Source of the DNA: Heliocidaris tuberculata
Taxonomy: Eukaryota > Echinodermata > Echinoidea > Camarodonta > Echinometridae
Reading direction: 5' to 3'
NCBI GenBank assembly: GCA_025618425.1
Contig: CM046836.1
Coordinates: 26,597,087-26,661,086, forward strand
Length of the DNA stretch: 64,000 nucleotides
Part shown: piece by piece, positions 1 to 11,899 of the stretch
Position numbering within the stretch: position 1 is the stretch's first letter
Layout: each line of letters opens with the position of its first letter
Program-made: the position numbers and the translations under genes
Notes under the pieces: model-generated
Told to the model about the DNA's origin: nothing
What the model saw: the letters and a program-made list of their open reading frames with translations, nothing else
Database searches by the model: none

Positions 1-1036
1 CCCCCTTCATATTTGGCCTGCAGGGACTGACGTCATCAGGCTTTTAAATACGTCATACAGGTAGTCACGTGTGTGTGTCAGCGTACTGAGCAGTAATGAT
101 GTTCTACAATATCTAGGCTTGTGTTAGAGAACAACATTTTTTTCGTGTGAAAATGTGGGCTTTGTGGTTTGTAGGTGACAAACACAGTAGAAAATGTACA
201 CAGTACTTTCCGTTTCTTTCATTATGTTCATAACAAATACTCCGTCTGTGGTAGTTTCTGGTCATGTCGAAATACGTTGTCCTTCTATAGGTGGAAATTG
301 TCCAGGGTAGTGTTCTCATATAAAGGGAGAGGGATATAATATCCTGGGATGATAGTCAAAGGGATGGCTACTTTAGAATCATAAAAATCGCCACTTATGG
401 TTCGAGAACAAAGGATGCTAAAACAATTATTACCGCTCATATGAAACGAACCCATTTATGTCAAAATCGTGTGACGTTATACGTGTGAGTCAGAAAAAAT
501 GTTACACTTTTTAAAATGAGTATTGTTTTAAAAAATTGTGGGATTAACAGAGTATTTTCAGCATGTATGGATAGAGTATATATTCCTTAGTTGTTTGGTA
601 AAATTTGTTTCATTGTTGCTGTTATGGTTGAGTGCACAACAGCCATTGTTTGAAAGATAGTCAAAACTCATTTGCGCCAAGTGGTATGATTACCTACTGA
701 AACAGAGACAACAACATTCACACAAACAATGAGCGTAAAGTTTTATATGCGTATGTTTAATCAAGACAAATAAACATGAAAACCAATAAATAAATGGATA
801 AATAAATAAAGCCAGAAGTCATAATATTCAGTGATCTTCACTGAAAAGTCCTTTTTCATAGTCATTTTGGGCACTTGGACATAGCTTTCAATCTCCCACA
901 TGGCGTCCGTTTCTCTCGATGCATTTCTGAGCTCGATGGAGCATCGCTGCCATTGGCTCTACGAAGTGTCTGCCTGTCTGCAAGCTGTCTGCAAGTCATC
1001 CAGGTCTGCAGGTGGGCTGCTGTACACCTTGGACTT
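1..1036. other. Gene-free AT-rich stretch
   Basis: No frame here looks coding and no splice-bounded block stands out. The only structure is a short AAAT/AAATGGAT-type simple repeat around 780-812 and TG repeats near 70-80. An E-box core CACGTG lies near 66-71 but has no supporting context. Confidence 0.6.
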
Positions 1037-1180
1037 CAGGGGAGTGTTTCATCAAGTGTTTTGTCAGTTACTTTTACTGACAACTGTTATAAGATACTGA
1101 AATCCTTGTATCTGATTGGCTGAGAGCAAATTTGTCAGTAAAAATCACTGACAAGACACTTGATCAAATGCTCCCCAGGA
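1037..1180 (-). mobile_element. Family A small inverted-repeat element (MITE), copy 1
   Basis: A non-autonomous DNA element of about 144 bp. Its left end reads cagGGGAGTGTTTCATCAAG and its right end CTTGATCAAATGCTCCCCAG, which are inverted copies about 45 bp long. Between them lies a single-copy core carrying CTGATTGGCTGAGAGC, that is, a CCAAT-type CCAATCAG on the other strand. Five further copies or relatives occur in this window with the same ends and core, which defines the family. Strand is given by the orientation in which the core reads GCCAATCAG. It has no coding capacity and must be moved by a transposase encoded elsewhere. The superfamily is not determined, since no clean target duplication is visible. 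It ends only 16 bp before the target duplication of the hAT-like element that follows. Confidence 0.85.
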
Positions 1181-1196
1181 ACCCCAGACGAAGAAG

Positions 1197-1599
1197 TCCA
1201 TGGGCAGGGGCGGATCCAGGATTTCGTATAAGGGGGGGGGGGGGGGCACACAAATGCAGGATTGTAGACTTTGGGAAACTGCTTGGAGGGAGACCCATTT
1301 TTTGGGGGGGTCTCGCCAGCCCTCCAGAAGTCGCTCAGTGGGGGGGGGGGGGGGGGGGGGGACCAAAAAAAAAATTTCGCCAGCCCTCCAAAAGTCGCTC
1401 AGTGGGGGGGGGGGGGTTATGGGGTCCAGTTCCCCCTTCATAATTCTCTGACAAGCAAAAAAAAAAAAGGTTTTCTGGTCAAAAGGGGGGGGGGCACAAT
1501 CGCAAATAGGGGGGGGGCACAATGCTTTGTTTTCTCTCAAAAGGGGGTGGGGCATGGGCCGGGATTGCCCCCCCCCCTAAATCTGCCACTGTCCATGGG
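1197..1599. mobile_element. hAT-type non-autonomous element with 8-bp target duplication
   Basis: The element itself is 1205-1591 (387 bp) and is flanked by a perfect 8-bp direct repeat TCCATGGG at 1197-1204 and 1592-1599. Its ends are CAGGGGCGGATCCAGG on the left and AAATCTGCCACTG on the right, which match as imperfect inverted repeats of the form CAGNGGC. An 8-bp duplication with CAGNG ends is the signature of the hAT superfamily. The interior carries no transposase. It is made of poly-G runs and a partial internal duplication: CGCCAGCCCTCCAGAAGTCG near 1313 recurs near 1378, each followed by CTCAGTG and a long G run. Similar G-rich elements lie at 39352, 42546 and 49698. Confidence 0.88.
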
Positions 1600-2217
1600 T
1601 GTAAAGTCTGGAGATCTTGGGGGCCATTCCACAGGAGCTGTTCAGCATTAGCTTCAGCAGCCCCTTGCCTGATTTGTAATAACTCAGTGATCATTACAAA
1701 AGGCTTTTTTGCTCATTGTGCATCAAATCCGACAAGGTGTTGTTGATGTTGGCGCAAATGGGTTTTCACCCAGACACATTAACTGATTCCTATCCAGTAA
1801 ATTCATTACTGATTTCCCACATATGTGGTATCAAATAAAACTGGGAGAGTTATTCTATCTAACTGTGGTGCGAGAATTATGATATTTCTATCATATTTGT
1901 AATAATAAGCATTTTAAAAGTGAAAAAAATTTTCTGACTCGCACTGTACTGTCCATGTTCATTGGTATTAATCGTCATTGCGTTTCTTCAATAGAATCAA
2001 AATCTTGAATGGTTGTTAAGGTACATTTTTTATTTCCATTATTCTTTCAGACTGTAATTCACATGGCATCCCATTTCATTAATCATGTTTATAGTTAGAA
2101 AAAAAAACCGATTAATCTATGGGCCTCCTTGTCTCATTTGATCGTCTAAAGACGAGATTCTTGAATTTTTAGTGTGCAATTGTAGTACAACAAAGTTTTT
2201 CACCCCTTCTTCATCTT

Positions 2218-2218
<1 letters not shown>

Positions 2219-2260
<42 letters not shown>

Positions 2261-2270
2261 GGGGGGGGGG
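2219..2270. repeat. Poly-T followed by poly-G tract
   Basis: A run of T of about 40 bp, interrupted once by C, followed by about 10 G. It could be the tail of a retroposed sequence on the minus strand or simple slippage; no insert body is recognisable beside it. Confidence 0.6.
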
Positions 2271-2305
2271 GTCTCAAACTGGCTATTCCTCTATCCTCTT
2301 ATACC

Positions 2306-2531
2306 TTAGTCACGCCGTCGGGACCGACTGCAGACCGAACAAACGATTACGTTACCCCCAGTGACTAAGTTATCGGTCGGTTGGGATCGAGCCGGTTTGT
2401 CGGTATGATTGAGGTATAAGTCCTACCCGACGAGACCGACAGAAGACCGACATCAGACTGACCAAACGATTAACCCCCAATGTCTAAGTTATCGGTCGGT
2501 TGGGAGTTAGCCATGGTATTGCGGTGTGACT
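2306..2531. mobile_element. GTCGGTC-rich inverted-end element, copy 1
   Basis: The ends are AGTCACGCCGTC on the left and GCGGTGTGACT on the right, forming an inverted pair with the core AGTCACRCC. The interior is a direct tandem duplication of about 110 bp. Both units contain an ACCGAC...AGACCGA block, then AAACGATTA and ACCCCCA, then CTAAGTTATCGGTCGGTTGG. Shorter elements with the same AGTCACACC ends and GTCGGTC-type interiors are at 34693-34812 and 53310-53399. The length difference fits internal duplication in this copy. No coding capacity is visible and the superfamily is unknown. Confidence 0.7.
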
Positions 2532-2716
2532 TGGGGAAAACAAGTCTACATTACATTTAACATTTGATTTCATTCATCATGTCTGGCCATCATCCAAAAC
2601 TATTTATAAAATTAAATAGAAACCCATTTTATGTTCTTTCTTAACCGGCTGAAGATGGCATTCCTGCATTGTTAGGCAATCACGTTGTTTTTGCTTTTGG
2701 GCGGGGGGGGGGGTGA

Positions 2717-2853
2717 GAGGAGCATTTCATCAAGCCTTTTGTCAGTGATTTTTACTGACAAATTTGCTCTCATCTAATCGATCCAAGGATTTCAGTAGCT
2801 TATAACAGTTGTCGGTAAAAATCACTGACAAAACGCTTGATGAAACGCTCTCA
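2717..2853 (+). mobile_element. Family A MITE, copy 2
   Basis: This copy has ends GAGGAGCATTTCATCAAGCC and GCTTGATGAAACGCTCTC and carries the family core in the opposite orientation to copy 1. Its core is diverged (CTCATCTAATCGATCCAAGG instead of the common CAGCCAATCAGATGCAAGG), making it one of the older copies. The inner inverted segments TTTTTACTGACAA and TCGGTAAAAATCACTGAC are intact. Confidence 0.8.
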
Positions 2854-2859
2854 TGTCTT

Positions 2860-4278
2860 CAAACTAACTATTCCTCTACATAGTGTTAGAACTTCACATT
2901 ACCTTTAACATTTTGATTCCATTCATAGCAACTCACCGCCCTGTCATCATAGCTAGCCATCACCATCGTATGACCTGCATCCGAGGGTGACATTTAAATG
3001 TTCATTCGCTTGACTTGGTGTTGATACAATAGTCCCAGACGATGTGAGCATTGATATGAATGAAGTGTTGCCGAGGTCAATGATACGCAGGAAGATGAGG
3101 CTATTTGTTCACGCATCACTTCGACAGATACGTCGTCGTCCGATTCGTGTTCCCTACAGGGGTGGTCAGGGGTGTAGCCATAAATTTTAATAAGGGGGGG
3201 GGGTATTCGTACATTGCATGGTGACAAATAAGTCAGAGTTTAAAGAGTTCAGAAGAAAAGAAATAAAACGGAAAATTCATCATACTACCAAGTGTGCCAT
3301 TAGATATTTATTAGCCGATAAAGACTAAAAAGGGCACCGTGACATCTTGCGACAGCAATTATGAATTTTCCATTCGAATTTGTAAATGGGGGTGTCTCCC
3401 CTCTATCGACGCCCTGGGAGAGGTAGCAATGCTTACTATATGAAACCTTGTGAGGAGGAGGAGGGGTCTCCGTCTAAAAAGATGAGAACCTGTCACTGTC
3501 CGGAGGCGTTGAAATACTACTGACAATAATGATGAACTTTCCTTGAGGGGCTTTTTTGAAGAAAAGAAAACAAAAAAACATCTTCCAGTTCCCACGACTC
3601 GCTACCCCCCCCCCCCCCCCTTTCGTGGATGCGCCGCCTATGATGACCAGCGGTATGTATGATTCATTACTCCTGGCCTGGGACACATTGTAGAAAGTGT
3701 CGGTGATATACCGTTTTACATTGAATAGACTTTTCACTCTTTATAACTAGATTAAAGACAACATGACAGCGTCGTCATAGAATTTGACAGTCCATAATCT
3801 TAGATCTTAAAGGTACGTTCTTCAACTATATTTTTACCATTTTACTGCATGAATACACTCTTCCGCTCTCTAAATGCATTTCTTGCTCCCTTACAATGCA
3901 TTTTCATATATTTCATATATTTTCTTTATGTTGTGACTTATTTGATGCTCTATATTTCATTCCATTTATTCCCAAATTCATATAGCTACCGTCTTTAAAA
4001 TGTTTCCAGAAAAAAAAATGTTTCATCCATGTATCCAATTATAAGTGGAGCTAGTTTAATGTCATGTCCTGTCTCCATGGTATAGTGATGTATATGCGGA
4101 ATGTCAATAATTATAATTGTCGGTTGTTACTGGTCCTCTGCTGAATATCATCTCGCTATGAATTTGACAGTGGAATTTAATCGGCATTATTGTTGTTTGA
4201 TTTTCTTCTTCACCCTAATTTTTAATATAGGTCTTCCCGTCCATTTCAACACATTTTTTCATTCTAATTGATCATTGT
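2860..4278. other. Gene-free stretch with G- and C-runs
   Basis: Nothing coding is supported. G-runs near 3195 and a long C-run near 3605-3620 resemble the interior of the hAT-like G-rich elements. A GGGGTGTAGCCA motif near 3170 could be one degraded end of such an element, but no matching far end was found. Confidence 0.45.
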
Positions 4279-4900
4279 TCACTTCACTTTCGTTCTGAGG
4301 ACGAAGTAATGTGCAAATGTCAAAGTCGATTTGTCATTCAAGTTGGTCCCTGGGCAATCAGTTTCACCAATTGCCCATTCATTTTCGTCAGATTTCATTC
4401 GAATTCGTCTCACCTGACGATCCGCTGCAGAATGAAATGATCGAATTCGTGTTTGTGCAATCAATTTCAAAAAAAGTTTCATTCACATTCGTCGTATAGA
4501 CAAGACATTGAACTATAACCATCCAAAGGACATGTATGCTTCCTCATTTACTGAATAAGATTATAATAATCAAAAGATTAAATATTCAATTTGAATTTAT
4601 ACGGAGAGTGTTTCTTTCATGAATGTTCAGTCAAAGTTCAAGACAAGAAACAGAATAAAAAAAAGTTCATTCGGCAAACGAACGAGTGACGAATTTGAAT
4701 GATTCATGCAATCGTGCGGTACGTTGGCAACCGGGGATGACGAAATCAATTTGACTTTGACGAAACTGGATTTAAAATGATGAAATTGATTGGACAAATT
4801 TCGAAAACGAATGACCGAAGAAGAAACTGACCACGGGACGAAATTGAATGGAAAAAGTATGAAATTAAATCTTTAAGAAGTGCTAAAATGGACGAAAATC
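4279..4900. repeat. Degenerate repeat of TTCGTC then GACGAA motifs
   Basis: The left half (about 4285-4500) repeats TTCGTC or TTCGT within ATTCGAATTCGTC-like contexts. The right half (about 4680-4895) repeats the complement GACGAA, as in GATGACGAAATCAATTTGAC, TTGACGAAACTGG and GGACGAAATTGAATGG. The two halves therefore look like an old inverted pair of short tandem arrays. No single unit length holds throughout, and no coding meaning is apparent. Confidence 0.4.
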
Positions 4901-5320
4901 CTGTAATCTAGTTGATAGTTGATCTTAATTTGATATTTGATCACATTATCCGATTATGAGATTTTGTTTCCTTTTTTCTTTAGAAACAAGCAAAAATCAG
5001 TTTAGCGTGACATTAAATTAAGCAATAGAATAGGTTGTCTATGTACTTTAATTTATCTCTTTACAAAAGTCACAGAACTGAATTTAATTTTAAATCCAAC
5101 TTCATACATGTTCAACTGGAATTCATTTAAGTATACAATGAGAACAAAAGCGTTTCAGAAATATGCATGATAGAAGAATGAACATAATATGTTATGTGAT
5201 TGTATAAATGCATCAAATTTTTAGTTTCTTACTCGATCAAGTATTACAGTTCATTTTATCATCACCAAAATTTGATAAGAGAATAGAAATATGAGACTGG
5301 GAGGAGGTAGTGAAGAAGAC

Positions 5321-5360
5321 CCCCCCCCCCCCAAAAAAAAAAAAAAAAAAAAAAAAAAGT
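5321..5360. repeat. Poly-C then poly-A tract
   Basis: About 12 C directly followed by a long A run. This is simple slippage sequence with no element body recognised on either side. Confidence 0.7.
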
Positions 5361-5824
5361 TTACAAGGATTAAAAAAAAAAAGATTAACTACTTAACTAC
5401 ATGATGAAGAAAACGAAGGATGGGGAGAAAATGAACAAGAATTACTAAGGACTATGTACTTTAAATAAAAAGAAACAAGAGACCAAAAGCAAAACACAGC
5501 TTGTTTGATTCTTACATCTTTTTTGTGATATAACTTTTCTTTGATACCGAGCCTTGAGAACACGATAAAGATACATTACATCCTCCCTGAAGATATCAAG
5601 AATCTATTTTAAGGGCATTGATTCACAATCAAGTTGACTCTTATTGTTTCACAGAAGCACGTATATCCTCTCTTTCTATACCTGTGCCCCCCCCCCCCCC
5701 ATCCTACAGTACCCTCATTTCCCTCTTATAGATCCTGTCACGTTAATCACACATTTATGGACTATGAGGCATATATATTCCTTTATTTCAAATTACCTGT
5801 GAATTATTTCACTTTTCATTTTCA

Positions 5825-5860
5825 TTTTTGTTTGTTTGTTTGTTTGTTTGTTTGTTTGTT
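5825..5860 (+). repeat. (GTTT)n microsatellite
   Basis: About eight uninterrupted GTTT units. A similar but longer and mixed GTTT/GTTTT array is at about 20851-20911. Confidence 0.9.
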
Positions 5861-8800
5861 ATTGTTATTTTTGTACATTTCCCGTGTAGGCGGATCCGCA
5901 TAGAGACAGAATTCCTTCTTATCCAGTTACAAAATAATATATACATATGCGCTATATTTGTATGTTACGCGACCCATATAGCGCGTATACATAGTGGACT
6001 TTCGCTGTTTTCAATTTCGAACATATCGGTCCTCCTTTCAGACATTCTTTGATCCACTTTATTTATTCTAACATTCAGTATGCTTCGATGATACTACGCC
6101 ATTTGGCAGTACAGATCTACATTTTTAAGCGTTTCTGTTTCATCGACGAAAAAAAGACATTATTGGGTCAATAAATTTATTGGTACATTAGGAATATACT
6201 TTATATCCTCATATCTTTGGTCAAGTATTTTAAAACGGAAGTTCAGTTTGATAATAGCATCATGATTGTTGGGAAGCCAGTTCAAATATTAAATCGAAAT
6301 TTATATTAAATCAATAGGGTAAGCTGCTTTGGTCAATTTATTTTCTCAAAAGAGAGGCAGAGAGGGGGTATCTGCTCGAAAATGTTTCTATAGTGAACTA
6401 CAGGTTGTTCCAGGTAGACCTTTAAAATAAATCATACGAAGTTAATTCAGTGCGCAATAATTTTGTATTCTATGATGATATGTATCGGATCACAGCTCAT
6501 GAATTGCTCCCAGACCCAAAGCAATACTTTGCCTTAGATCAGATGAACAACGAATCCACACAAGCGACTGTGTAAAGGTACCGCTTTGACTTTAGGCAAA
6601 GATATAGGATTAGATCAAGGAGGATAGTTTTACACAGTCAACTGAGTCAACATTTTAAGAATACTCAAGTTTGTACAACTTTGAACATCGACGGTTAGGT
6701 TTGAGCTTTGAGGCACGGACTTATAAGGATATAAGTATGTTTGGATTCCCTGGTCCGGTTTTTGTTGGAAAAAAAATAATGTGGCCAATCAGGTCAATAG
6801 CTTGTGTAAATTTCTACGGGAAATAAGTGGACGAGGAAGAATAATTTAAGTAACTTAATTTCTATTGTTGTTCATTTTCTCCCTCTTCTTTATATTTATT
6901 TTATTGTTTTTATTTTTTTTTCTTCAACTTTTCATTTTCTTATTTCTCTTTTTCCTCCTTCTTCCTCTTCCTTTGTGCTCCTCCTTTTCTTCTTCCTCCA
7001 ACCTTTCTTTCTCTCCCTTTCTCCTTTTAACTAAACTACGTACAAATAGTGATATTGGAACAGAGTTAACCAAAATTTGTACGTTGCTCTGATGAAGAAC
7101 ATTCAATAGCGCCAGCATCAGTCGATTTTCAACAAGGCTGTCGAATCGCTTGTTATGTATGATTGTCAAGTGATTGAAATGTTTATGTTACGAGTGAGCA
7201 CATTTATATTGTATTCTGATGTTCACAGCAAATTATTTCGTCGGAGTGTTTACATAGATATATACCTCTATGCTATTCCGTGTTCCATATATCCGTTTTG
7301 CAAAGTCGTGGAAGTAGTCGAAATAAAGTTACGGCAATTATTTTTTTTTTTTAAATCATATTTGGGGAAAAAAATTCTTTGCAATCTTCCTTCCCATTAC
7401 ACAAGCACCATCACAATTTTTTTTAACCCATATGACATCTCAAAGCGCTTTCCACCTGGTGGTAGAATCACCCTACAGATTATCACTCATGATGAAGCAT
7501 ATTTCACTTGATTTACATATTTCTTTTCCTTTTCGCTGGATAAAGAAATCAGTTTTAATTATTACTTTCCCGCAACTATCTGTTACATTCGATCGGCTCC
7601 TCGATACATTTGAATGTAATCCGATGAAACGTCCAATTTGTACATGATTAAATATCACTTTCTTCAATCAGTTACCGGTCTCTTGATTTTGAATATATCT
7701 ATAAGATTATAGTTTGCTATCAAGTATAAGTGTCATGTTATTCATCATTGAATAAATTTACAAAGTCAACATGACATTCATGTGTGAAGAATAGTCTCTG
7801 TTTTGGCAACTTGCCCTGTAGAAAATGAAATAAGGGAATACCGGTCAGTGTTTTATTCGACTGGTAATTGTCAAGGATTACCCGAACCTCTCCATACTGT
7901 GAACCAAGGATAAACGATGAGAAAAGGTCTTGATCTTCGGGGTTTGTTTATCACTATCCAGTGTACAGCGTGTACGGGGGCGTCGGTCAATTTCTTTGAG
8001 GGAAGGGTGGGCGGACAAACACAGTGACCTAAATTTTTACTAGGCTGAAATTAACACTATAAATTATAGCTCGAACATGTGCATGTTCAGTGATGAAAGT
8101 GCATGAACATTTAAGTTTATGTTGCAACCATAATAAAGACAACTTGTTTGAAATTCCTTCAATTTATAGAACACATGATATAATCATCATCAATTATCCA
8201 GAGGGTGCAAATGACTCGTTTACTCCCTGTTAATGGGGGGGGGGGGGGGAATCTGCCTCAAATGAATGTGCACACGAGGGATGCGCCCCCACTAGCATTG
8301 AAAGTGAATGTCGGAACCTAACGTTTTGCATAATGATCCTTCTTATTTAATATTCTTTCATCAATGAAGTTGTCTAATTCCGTTGAAGACCATTCAAATT
8401 TATTTATCCATAAGGGAGTATAGGGGCGGTGAAATTACACTTCTACCAAGTATTTATGGTATTTAATCATGATTGGGGGTGGGGAGGGAGGGGGGCATCT
8501 GCCACGATACATAACACCGGTCATTTTCTAATTTCCACACTCTCGTAATGGGGGGGGGGGGAGGGGGGGGGGTATTCTGCCCTTATGCATCCCAAGATCA
8601 ACGCCCCTGCCAGTGTTTAGACCTTTCGGGGTGTATGGCATGCATTCTATCACCACAAGTGGGCTGAGGCTCCTAATCTTAACCTGACTTCCTTCAGCAC
8701 CGCTGACCTTGACTTCAGGTCTTCAGTCACGTGACCCAGATGTCGTCATCAATCAGAGATTTGATTTGAATGTGAACGTCTCCATGCTGATCCGCCACGT

Positions 8801-9083
8801 CCCCATTCCTGCTGGGTTCTCGAAGAATACTTGATATCCAAGAATTTAATGATGACTTTTTAAAGCAAATTTTCTAAACAAAATGGATGAAAAGTATGTA
8901 TTATTTATTGCTTAACTTCTTTAATTTAATGTACTGAACACGGAAAGGCGTATAAACATTTTAATGTTTTTTTGTTGTTGTTTTTTTTTTTGTCTTTGAC
9001 CATTTTCCAGCTGAAAAAAAGTAAAATGAAAAGCTTGAAATACTGATGACCATCGACTGCATATAGGAAGATGTATCATACTG
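5861..9083. other. Gene-free stretch, mostly unique AT-rich DNA
   Basis: It contains a pyrimidine-rich block at 6870-7030 and G-runs at about 8235-8249 and 8550-8571. A noticeably more GC-rich, less repetitive block lies at about 8640-8830 and includes the palindromic E-box GTCACGTGAC at 8726-8735. The last block could be regulatory, but the sequence alone does not show it. A short inverted pair GACTGTGTAAA / TTTACACAGTC flanks about 6565-6645. Confidence 0.5.
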
Positions 9084-9160
9084 CGTCTGTTTGGATCCAG
9101 AAGGGCGTTAACTCTGTGTAAAATGATACGACTTAACGCCCTTCTGGCTCCAAACAGACG
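9084..9160. repeat. Short hairpin repeat with 28-bp arms
   Basis: The left arm is 9084-9111, beginning CGTCTGTTTGGATCC. The right arm is 9133-9160, ending GGCTCCAAACAGACG. They are complementary at 27 of 28 positions around a 21-nt loop. It is too short for a transposase and is best read as a tiny foldback element. Confidence 0.75.
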
Positions 9161-10157
9161 AAGATAGATAAAAATAAAGAATGATAAAGATGAACAAAGA
9201 TATACTTTCCTTTTCGGTGGAAATTGCTGTCTGCTTAATAAAAATGATAATTTACAGTCATGAAATTCATGAATGTCAAAGTTCATTCATGTTTTTTAAG
9301 ACTGATTTTGTTTACATTCTTTCCCAAGAAAGTTAATAAATAAGAGTGAAATAATGTACTGAATAGGAACCAAAGTGGGTGGAGTACTAATTTCTTTTAT
9401 CAAATTGAATATAGGATTAATGGAAGCACGTAAACTTCGGAGACTTCGTGAAATGTTGTCTATTTTTAAACTTTCACTTTATATGATTCATTTCATTAAG
9501 TACATTTGATTGTTTGCAATGAGGGAACTTAAATGTTTATTACCAATTCTTATGTTATCAATTATTATAAGCGAAATATCGTTCCAAAATCTAATATTGC
9601 TCCTGCTGGTAAGATATGAAAAATAATATTCGATTGTTACGTGCTATATCGTATGCTACTTCTAAAAGCACGCATTTGTTGTTCGCACGCTGAGAAAATC
9701 TACCGTATGTCCGACTTTTTGAGTGGTAAAGTAGAGGGGAGTCGAAATTATACAGCACTTCATTTCCTCATACATTTCCTCTTGTTATTCTGCATTTCAT
9801 TATCAACATTTATGTTGGTTGAACAATCGGGAACAGGTGCAGACGGTAAACAAGATAGAAATGAAGGGTTAAGACTGGTTGCCAGGGAATGAAAACAACG
9901 GGGGATATCTTCGAGATCCACCTGGGAGGCTGAAGAACTCAAGAGAGGTTTAGCGAGATGAAAGCACCTATCCATCTCTTCTTAATCCATCTGAATCTAG
10001 TATTCAAAAATTGTTTGCAAAATGATATAGAAATGACTCGTGCGTGTTCGGATAAAAGTTTTTTTTTGAACCACACACAGGCAAACATTTTAGCCAAAGT
10101 TCCGGGTTAATGATTTTGGAACAGTTGTCAAAGACAGGAAGATTAAATGAAATAAGA

Positions 10158-10256
10158 GGGGGATACAACATTTATTGCCTGAACTAGAATTGTATTGCCC
10201 GAATCGAAGAGGAGGGCAATACGATTCTAGTGAGGGCAATTAATGTTGTATCCCCC
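10158..10256. repeat. Foldback repeat with GATACAACATTTATTGCC arms
   Basis: The arms of about 43 bp are imperfect inverted copies: GGGGGATACAACATTTATTG on the left and the complement ending TGTTGTATCCCCC on the right. The loop is about 12 nt. The arms contain the motif TATTGCCCG, which recurs in the neighbouring foldback at about 10277-10490. Confidence 0.75.
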
Positions 10257-10276
10257 GAAAGTAGCCAGTCCATATC

Positions 10277-10490
10277 ATTATTATTAACAGAATCAGACAT
10301 CTAGAGCGAACTCGAAAATATTGTTTAAAAATACAGTTTATTGCCCGCTATTTAACACGCAAAATCCCATTGACTTTCGAAATCGGGCAATAAACAATTT
10401 ATCGGCCCGCAATTTTGTTGCCTTGTCAAAGCCGGGCAATAAAATGTAAAAATTGCATTGCTCAGATGTCTGATATAGTTAATGATCAGT
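10277..10490. repeat. Second foldback repeat sharing the TTGCCCG motif
   Basis: Outer arms ATCAGACATCTAGAGC near 10290 and GCTCAGATGTCTGAT near 10461 are inverted copies. Inside them is a second inverted pair, TTTATTGCCCGC near 10338 and CGGGCAATAAA near 10431, plus one more CGGGCAATAAA copy near 10384. Together with 10158-10256 this makes a cluster of palindromic copies of one short sequence. Confidence 0.6.
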
Positions 10491-11367
10491 ATTCGTAACC
10501 GAGACCACGATCGTTACCAAACATATAGTATATTTATCATGATATTCTTTGAAGTAACCTACTGTTAAATAACACAGGGATTTCGGATTTTGTAAGTTGT
10601 TTACTCATGAACGAGTTCTTTTCAAGCAAGAAGTGGAAATGTTTAACTTCTGAAATGACATGTCACAAAATAAGTCTGAAATCGCTAAGGACTGCACGAT
10701 AATTAAGATTACAAAATACGGGATGGAGTATTTTTTTCCAGAGAAATAAATATTATTAACTAAATTTTACTGCATATCTTAAACAAGACTTCGACAAACA
10801 AATTCGTCATATACACCGAAGAAACATGTCACGTTTGGTAACACTACATAATAAACTGTTCAAAATGATTTTCCGGCTTAAACATTCTGTAATATAAATG
10901 ATACATGACTGGAGTTTGGCGGAAAACTTGTACAGCTGTTGAACGATATATTTCATTCCTGACTTTTAGCGGTGGAATAATTGTGAGCTTTCATTCATGC
11001 ACATTTATTATGTTCATTGTCCCATCCTATCCCTTCCGCCTTATATCCCTTTGATTTTTCCCTCTCAGGTTTTTGCTCATTCTTTCTCTCAATCACGTGG
11101 AACAGCTTCGTGAACTCCCATTTCTTCCCTCTAGCTCAACGTACTAAAGGAAGAAAATTGTCACGATTCCATACCTATAAACTCCTCACTTATTCAATTA
11201 TTTCATATTTCGCACAGTCGTTATGTCCACCCGCAGGGGTCCATAGTATCCAAGAAGAACGCCTTGAGCATCACTGTGAGCAAAGTCTGAGGATTTAAAT
11301 GCTATATTCGCCCACGATAATGACCTCTATTCTGCAATTAAATCAGTTGTAGCAACAACTTCATCTT

Positions 11368-11480
11368 CTATTCTTCTTCTTCTTCTTCTTCTTCTTCTTC
11401 TTCTTCTTCTTCTTCTTCTTCTTCTTCTTCTTCTTTTTCATCATCATCTTTTTCTTCTTCTTCTTCTTCTTCTACTACTA
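11368..11480. repeat. (CTT)n microsatellite, first block
   Basis: An almost uninterrupted TTC/CTT array with two TCA interruptions. Leucine/phenylalanine- or lysine/arginine-rich frames read through it are artefacts of the repeat. Confidence 0.95.
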
Positions 11481-11577
11481 CTTCTTATCAAATTCTTTCT
11501 CATCTTCTTCTATTTCTTTATTTCGCCTGTTTTGTTGTTGTTCTCCTCCTTGTTCTTCTTCCTCCCATCTTCCCTTA

Positions 11578-11816
11578 TTCTTCTTCTTCTTCTTCTTCTT
11601 CTTCTTCTTCTTGTTCTTCTTCTTCTTCTTGTTCTTCTTGTTCTTCTTCTTCTTCTTCTTCTTCTTCTTCTTGTTCTTCTTGTTCTTCTTCTTCTTCTTC
11701 TTCTTCTTCTTCTTCTTCTTCTTCTTCTTCTTCTTCTTCTTCTTCTTCTTCTTCTTCTTCTTCTTCTTCTTCTTCTTCTCATTCCTCTCCTTCTTCTCCT
11801 TCTTCTTCTTCCTCTG
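11578..11816. repeat. (CTT)n microsatellite, second block with GTT variants
   Basis: About 80 CTT units with periodic GTT substitutions in the first half and a pure array in the second. The pure part implies recent expansion. The polypurine strand could form triplex DNA. Confidence 0.95.
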
Positions 11817-11899
11817 CCATATTCTCATAGCTTTAGCTCCTACTCCCCATCTTCTTTTTCATCTACTTCTTCTTCCTCCTCCTATCATGTGTCTGCATA

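Noticed and set aside
1132..1694. Glycine- and proline-rich frames
   Set aside because: They are translations of poly-G runs within the hAT-like element 1205-1591.
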